In this document: positions 8,848-12,409 of the stretch, piece after piece
Position numbering within the stretch: the stretch's first letter is position 1
Layout of the letters: each line of letters begins with the position of its first letter
Assembly (NCBI RefSeq): GCF_022376445.1
Contig: NW_025955732.1
Coordinates: 1 to 12,409, forward strand
Direction: 5' to 3'
DNA from: Fomitopsis serialis
Taxonomy: Eukaryota > Basidiomycota > Agaricomycetes > Polyporales > Fomitopsidaceae
Length of the DNA stretch: 12,409 nt
The notes under the pieces: model-generated
Told to the model about the DNA's origin: nothing
What the model saw: only the letters and a program-made list of their open reading frames with translations
Databases searched by the model: none
Position numbers and translations under genes: made by a program

Positions 8848-10482
8848 ATGCTCGCCAATCGCCCCGGTTCACTTTCCAAAAAACCGACCCTCCGGCCCTC
8901 GCCGCTCACGCGGTTTAGTACGAGCGTTGTGAGCCTACTCAAAGCCCAACCCGCTGAGGCGTCTGCGAGTGTTGCAAGTGCGACGCCGACACCAGCACTG
9001 CCGGTGGCGAGTCTCACAAGCAGCCCAACGAGCTCCGTGCTCTCGCTTCCGTTGAGCTCTGACCCAGGTGAGGACGCAGCGAGCAAGACCACTGAGGATC
9101 TGAGGAAGAAGGTGAGCACAGTCAAATGAACGATAAAAGCCGTGTATTCATAGCTGTATAGCTGGACGCGTCCGAGGCTGCACTTGCAGCAAAGTCGCGC
9201 ACCGCAGCAGAATTCGAGGAGAAGACTAAGGCTTTAGTTGCTGAATGTGCGGAGAGAGAGAAGCGAAGGGCTCTACAAGAGGATGCGCAGAGGGCAACCG
9301 AGAAGCGATTGACCGACACGGAGCGACGCTTTGATGAAGCACAGGCAGATATTACGAGAAAAGACCTAGAGTTGGAGACAGCTCGCAGCGAGGTACGCAT
9401 CATACACGTAGTGCACATAGCTGTAACAGCTCACCTTGAGCAAAACAGATTGACGAGACGAAAACGGTACTTCATGAGACAAGAAGTGATCTGACAAGCA
9501 CCAGGGCTGCCTTGCGTAGCAAAGACGAGGAGCTCGGGGCGATACAGGAAGAGGTAAGCCACCAGTGATTGCTTCGGAGACACAGGCGAGGTGACCGAAA
9601 CGCTTTAGTCTGGCATGACAAAAGCAGCGTTGGATGGCGTCGAGGCCGAACTAGCGGAGGAACGTCGCCTCCGCTCTTCCTTGCAGAGCAGTCTGGAAAC
9701 ATCGAGTCGCCAACTAGAAGAAGCCAACGAAGCAACAGCCCACTTCCGAAGTGACAACGAGGAGTTGAAAACGCGTGTCGCTCAACTGCAAATTGACGCC
9801 GCAAAACAAGCGAAGGAGCGGGAGGACACCAATTTGAAGGTATGTTCGATGCATCGCCACACGATCCTTTCGCAGGCTCATAGATGTGCTGCTAGCTAGA
9901 CGAAGTTGTGAAGGCACTGCAGAACAGCTCGAAAGGGCTGAGCATGGAACGCGAAATCCGTCGGGCTGCTGAGTCAGAGTTAGAACGAACCAAGGCGGAG
10001 AATGTACGGCTCAGCGTCTCACACGCAAGTTAACCTCGGAGCTCGAGGCCAAGTCAACAGAGCTAGACGAGCAGATCCGGCGTCTTGCTGAACGGGACCA
10101 AGAACTCGAGTCTCTGCGCAGCCAGGCCGACGCGAACACGGCAACCGCAGAGGCTCTTGCACGACAGCTGGCTGAGGGGGCCCGTACACGCGATGACGCT
10201 CTCTCCGAGCTCAGCGTTATGAAGTTCCAATTATCTGACGCACAGATGGCCGCCCATCGAGCAGCAGACACTGCGATGCACGAAGTGACCGAGGTACGGT
10301 GGCAGGCGATGAAGACAGAGAGCGCACTCTCCCAGCGAGTACGCGACCTGGAGGAGGCCTTGCGATTAGCACAAGATGACGCGGCCCAGGAGATCAAAAA
10401 GATGAGGGGTGAGATGAGGAGGATACGGGAAGAATTGAGGAAGGCGGACGTCAACGCTGGTGGTGGTTGCGCCATTCAGTAG
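8848..10482 (+). CDS. Coiled-coil protein B with C-terminal CaaX box (CAIQ)
   Basis: Five exons: 8848-9111, 9162-9392, 9449-9553, 9609-9839, 9896-10482. The four introns (50, 56, 55, 56 nt; GTGAGC, GTACGC, GTAAGC, GTATGT donors) are all phase 0. Residues 1-88 match paralogue A: MLANRPG, then RPSPLTRFSTSVVSLLK (16-32), then SSPTSSVLSLP, with the first intron after EDLRKK as in A. Internal exons encode 77, 35 and 77 residues, that is 11, 5 and 11 heptads; exons 2, 3 and 5 begin Leu/Ile-Asp. The protein ends GGGCAIQ, a CaaX box suited to farnesylation. In exon 5 the frame reaches TAA at 10031, while the adjacent frame continues the coil (RKLTSELEAKS) to the CaaX end; one base seems missing near 10021-10028. 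Alternatively, removing 10004-10029 (GTACGG...CAAG, 26 nt) also restores phase, but that is very short for an intron. Intended length is about 472 residues. Soluble apart from the lipid anchor; function unknown. Confidence 0.75.
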
Positions 10483-11173
10483 CTTTCGTCTTCTATCAAG
10501 GTGATTCTGCAGGTCAGGATATACTGTGCGAGTATCTATCGTAGTAATATGGCACTTAGCTTCGCAGATGGGCCTCTAGCTTCACGACGAGTTGTAAACA
10601 ACAGCGTGGTCGCATTGCAAATTTACTGCTGATGAGAGGTCAGCCAATGAGTCGACTCTCCAGAAGGAACGAACCCCCTCTGTAATGCCGTCCCGTCCAT
10701 ATGTGACCACATATATCACTTCATTGTGAGCTCGGGTCACATGTAGCGCACTTGCAATATGATCGCTGTATGTCGGCATTCCTCCAGTGCCTTCGAGGGT
10801 TCAAACGAGCGGCGAAAACGGGACCAATTGCAAGATCTAGAGAGGCCTTGCCCACGGGAGCGAGCATGATGGTGCTCAATCAAGAACGCCATTTTACGCA
10901 CATGGAGTAGGGAAGTTGGACGCAGAGAACCTTTAACGTCTGTAGGACTCCGCCGCCAGAATCAAGCATGTGTGGGCCGGGTCCACCAGCGTCGCGGCAA
11001 CGGCGCTCTCTAGATCTGAGATCTAAGGCCAACTTAGAAGAGGACCTTGTTCACCGTGAACAACCCTAGGAATTCCGTGATCTACATAGAGGATAACACA
11101 ACAATGCTAAGAATACATGAGATAGTAAAGGCTGCCGTCTTAATTAGGGTCACGGTCCTCTGCGCCTGCGCAG
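10483..11173. other. Convergent intergenic region between genes B and C
   Basis: The two flanking coiled-coil genes point towards each other across about 690 bases with no supported gene. A 65-codon minus-strand frame (10779-10582) has no recognisable feature. Small inverted repeats occur: TAGATC and GATCTA around a 3-nt spacer at 11011-11025, and the longer dyad annotated separately. Both 3' UTRs presumably lie here. Confidence 0.4.
11047..11063. repeat. 17-nt inverted repeat
   Basis: TTGTTCAC and GTGAACAA are perfect 8-nt inverted arms separated by one base. The dyad lies 111 nt beyond the stop codon of coiled-coil gene C, in the convergent intergenic region. It could be a protein-binding site or part of the 3' UTR; no function is shown by the sequence. 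Confidence 0.4.
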
Positions 11174-12409
11174 TCATTGTATGCAACAACCCGTCTCCTG
11201 CATGTGTCTCCGCGCCGCGGCTTCGATGTCAGTCGCATGGCGGCCCAGGACCTGGAACTGTTCCCGGACAGACGCATATGCAACGCGAGCATTTGCAAGC
11301 TCGTTTCGGAGGCGCATGTTGTCGCGTCGTTGACCTGCTTGTCCAAGCCTGCCCGCCGCCGTACGTCATCGAGAGCCCGCTCTGCGTCCTCCGTCCGCTG
11401 GTGAGACTCCTCGAGCTGCGAGCGAAGACCTTGGATCTCAATCTCGAGGAAATTGTTGACCGCATCGCTCTTCTCCGCCTTCGAACGGGCAGCCTGCAAC
11501 TGCTTAGCAAGTGAGGTGGAAGCCTCCTGCGCGGCGTGGATACCCTCTTCTTTCCTGCCAACCTCCTCGACTGCTTGCTGCAACGCAGATGACACCTCTG
11601 CGAGGCGCTGCTCGAGAGCCCGAACGCGGTCCTCGGCGGTAGCGCGATCGACGCGCACTGTTCGTAAGAGACCTGCGCGTCCAAAAGCAGCCGCTCAAGC
11701 TCGTCCACCCGGGCCGACTTCTCCTCTTGCTCAGCGTGAAGCGAAGCGAACTTGGCCTCCAGCGCCTCGATACGAGTGGTCAGCTCTTCTAGGTCGGCGG
11801 TTTTGGACTGCGCCTCGGACTGAGCTTGAGCGTGTGCCTCCTGCAAGATCTCGCACTCGAGCTGCACGGTTTTCAGCTCAGACTCGACTGTCGAGCGATG
11901 ATTCCGTTCGGCATCGAGTGCCGCGATACGCTCCTCCAGTGACGCTTTGGCACCCTCGAGCTGCGATCGCTGTCAGAGACGACGGATGACGATAGGTAGC
12001 GTGAAACATACCTCACGACGCGTGGCATCAAGCTCGACGCGGCTTCTCTCAAGCTCGGATTCTGCAGTACCCAAACGCTGCTGCAGCTCGGAACGTTCCT
12101 TCTCCACGGCAGCCTTCTCCCCCTCTGACGCAGATAGGGATGATTGATGCCTCTCGGTTTCCGCGCGCGCGGCATCCAGCGAGCATTCAAGTCATTGACA
12201 CGCTCTTCTAGAGATGCCACTGACTTCTCTTTGCTGGCCAGCGTTGCGTTCGCGTCGTCGAGCTAGCCAGAACGTTAGTGGGAATGGAATGGAAGCCAGC
12301 TAAGGATCCGCACTTGCGTCGCAAGGTGTCTGCCACCTTGGCATTCTCGCTGTTGTCAGCGGCCGGGAGGGACGCGACGGAGCCTTTCGGGCTCTCGCTA
12401 AGGGCTTGT
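11174..12409 (-). CDS. Coiled-coil protein C with C-terminal CaaX box (CCIQ), 5' end outside window
   Basis: Minus-strand exons: 12409-12313 (partial), 12262-12012, 11960-11174. Introns are 12312-12263 (or from 12313) and 12011-11961 (GTATGT...TCGCAG, 51 nt). The first visible residues, SESPKGSVASLP then LRRK at the exon end, align with SPTSSVSSLP...LRTK of A and SPTSSVLSLP...LRKK of B, and the first intron sits at the same place. A long heptad coiled coil follows, starting LDDANATLASKEKS. The protein ends ETGCCIQ and TGA at 11174-11176, a CaaX box with a second cysteine beside it. Four single-base losses must be assumed: at the first donor (AAGTGCGG where AAG-GTGCGG is expected, 12313), near 12179, near 11658 and near 11323. 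Each lies where a doubled G or C would restore frame and heptad register. With these, about 378 residues are in the window. If the losses are real, the gene is broken. Confidence 0.7.

Noticed and set aside
10795..10815. GGTTCAAACGA as a tRNA B box
   Set aside because: No matching A box, acceptor stem or anticodon arm could be found at the right distance.

Overview
The window reads as nuclear DNA of a filamentous basidiomycete fungus, most likely an Agaricomycete. Evidence: short GT-AG introns (about 50-70 nt), TATA boxes 50-110 nt upstream of Kozak-like ATGs, and a multi-pass membrane protein of a type I recognise from Agaricomycete genomes. There is no bacterial operon structure, and I found no rRNA, tRNA, CRISPR array or intact transposon.

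Layout, left to right. (1) 446-2655 (+): multi-exon, multi-pass membrane protein of unknown function, with an in-frame TGA at 1158. (2) 3179-3559 (+): small hydrophilic protein behind a TATA box, with an in-frame TGA at codon 63. (3) 3560-4299: mostly empty, but holding a TATA box plus strong-Kozak ATG that point into the antisense of the next gene. (4) 5679-4300 (-): a complete five-exon gene for a 381-residue LYR-motif protein, probably mitochondrial, GC-rich and with no break. (5) 5680-7295: mostly unassigned, with weak coding-like sequence at 6294-6875 that ends in a Cys-Cys-Val-Ile-Gln tail resembling the next genes. (6) 7355-8417 (+), 8848-10482 (+) and 12409-11174 (-): three paralogous coiled-coil genes.

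The coiled-coil trio is the most interesting content. Each protein has a Ser/Thr/Pro-rich N-terminal part (only its end is visible in the third), a first intron at the same place and phase, a long heptad coiled coil, and a C-terminal CaaX box (CTIQ, CAIQ, CCIQ) of the kind that farnesyltransferase modifies. The inferred picture is a small family of lipid-anchored, membrane-tethered coiled-coil proteins that could form homo- or hetero-oligomers. All fully contained internal exons are phase 0 and a whole number of heptads long (77, 35, 77 and 84 codons), so exon gain, loss or skipping would keep the coil in register.

The trio also carries seven apparent single-base losses. Nearly all are best explained by loss of one base from a short run. 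Paralogue alignment and heptad register let the intended frame be followed across them. They may be residual assembly errors or real decay; the sequence alone cannot decide.
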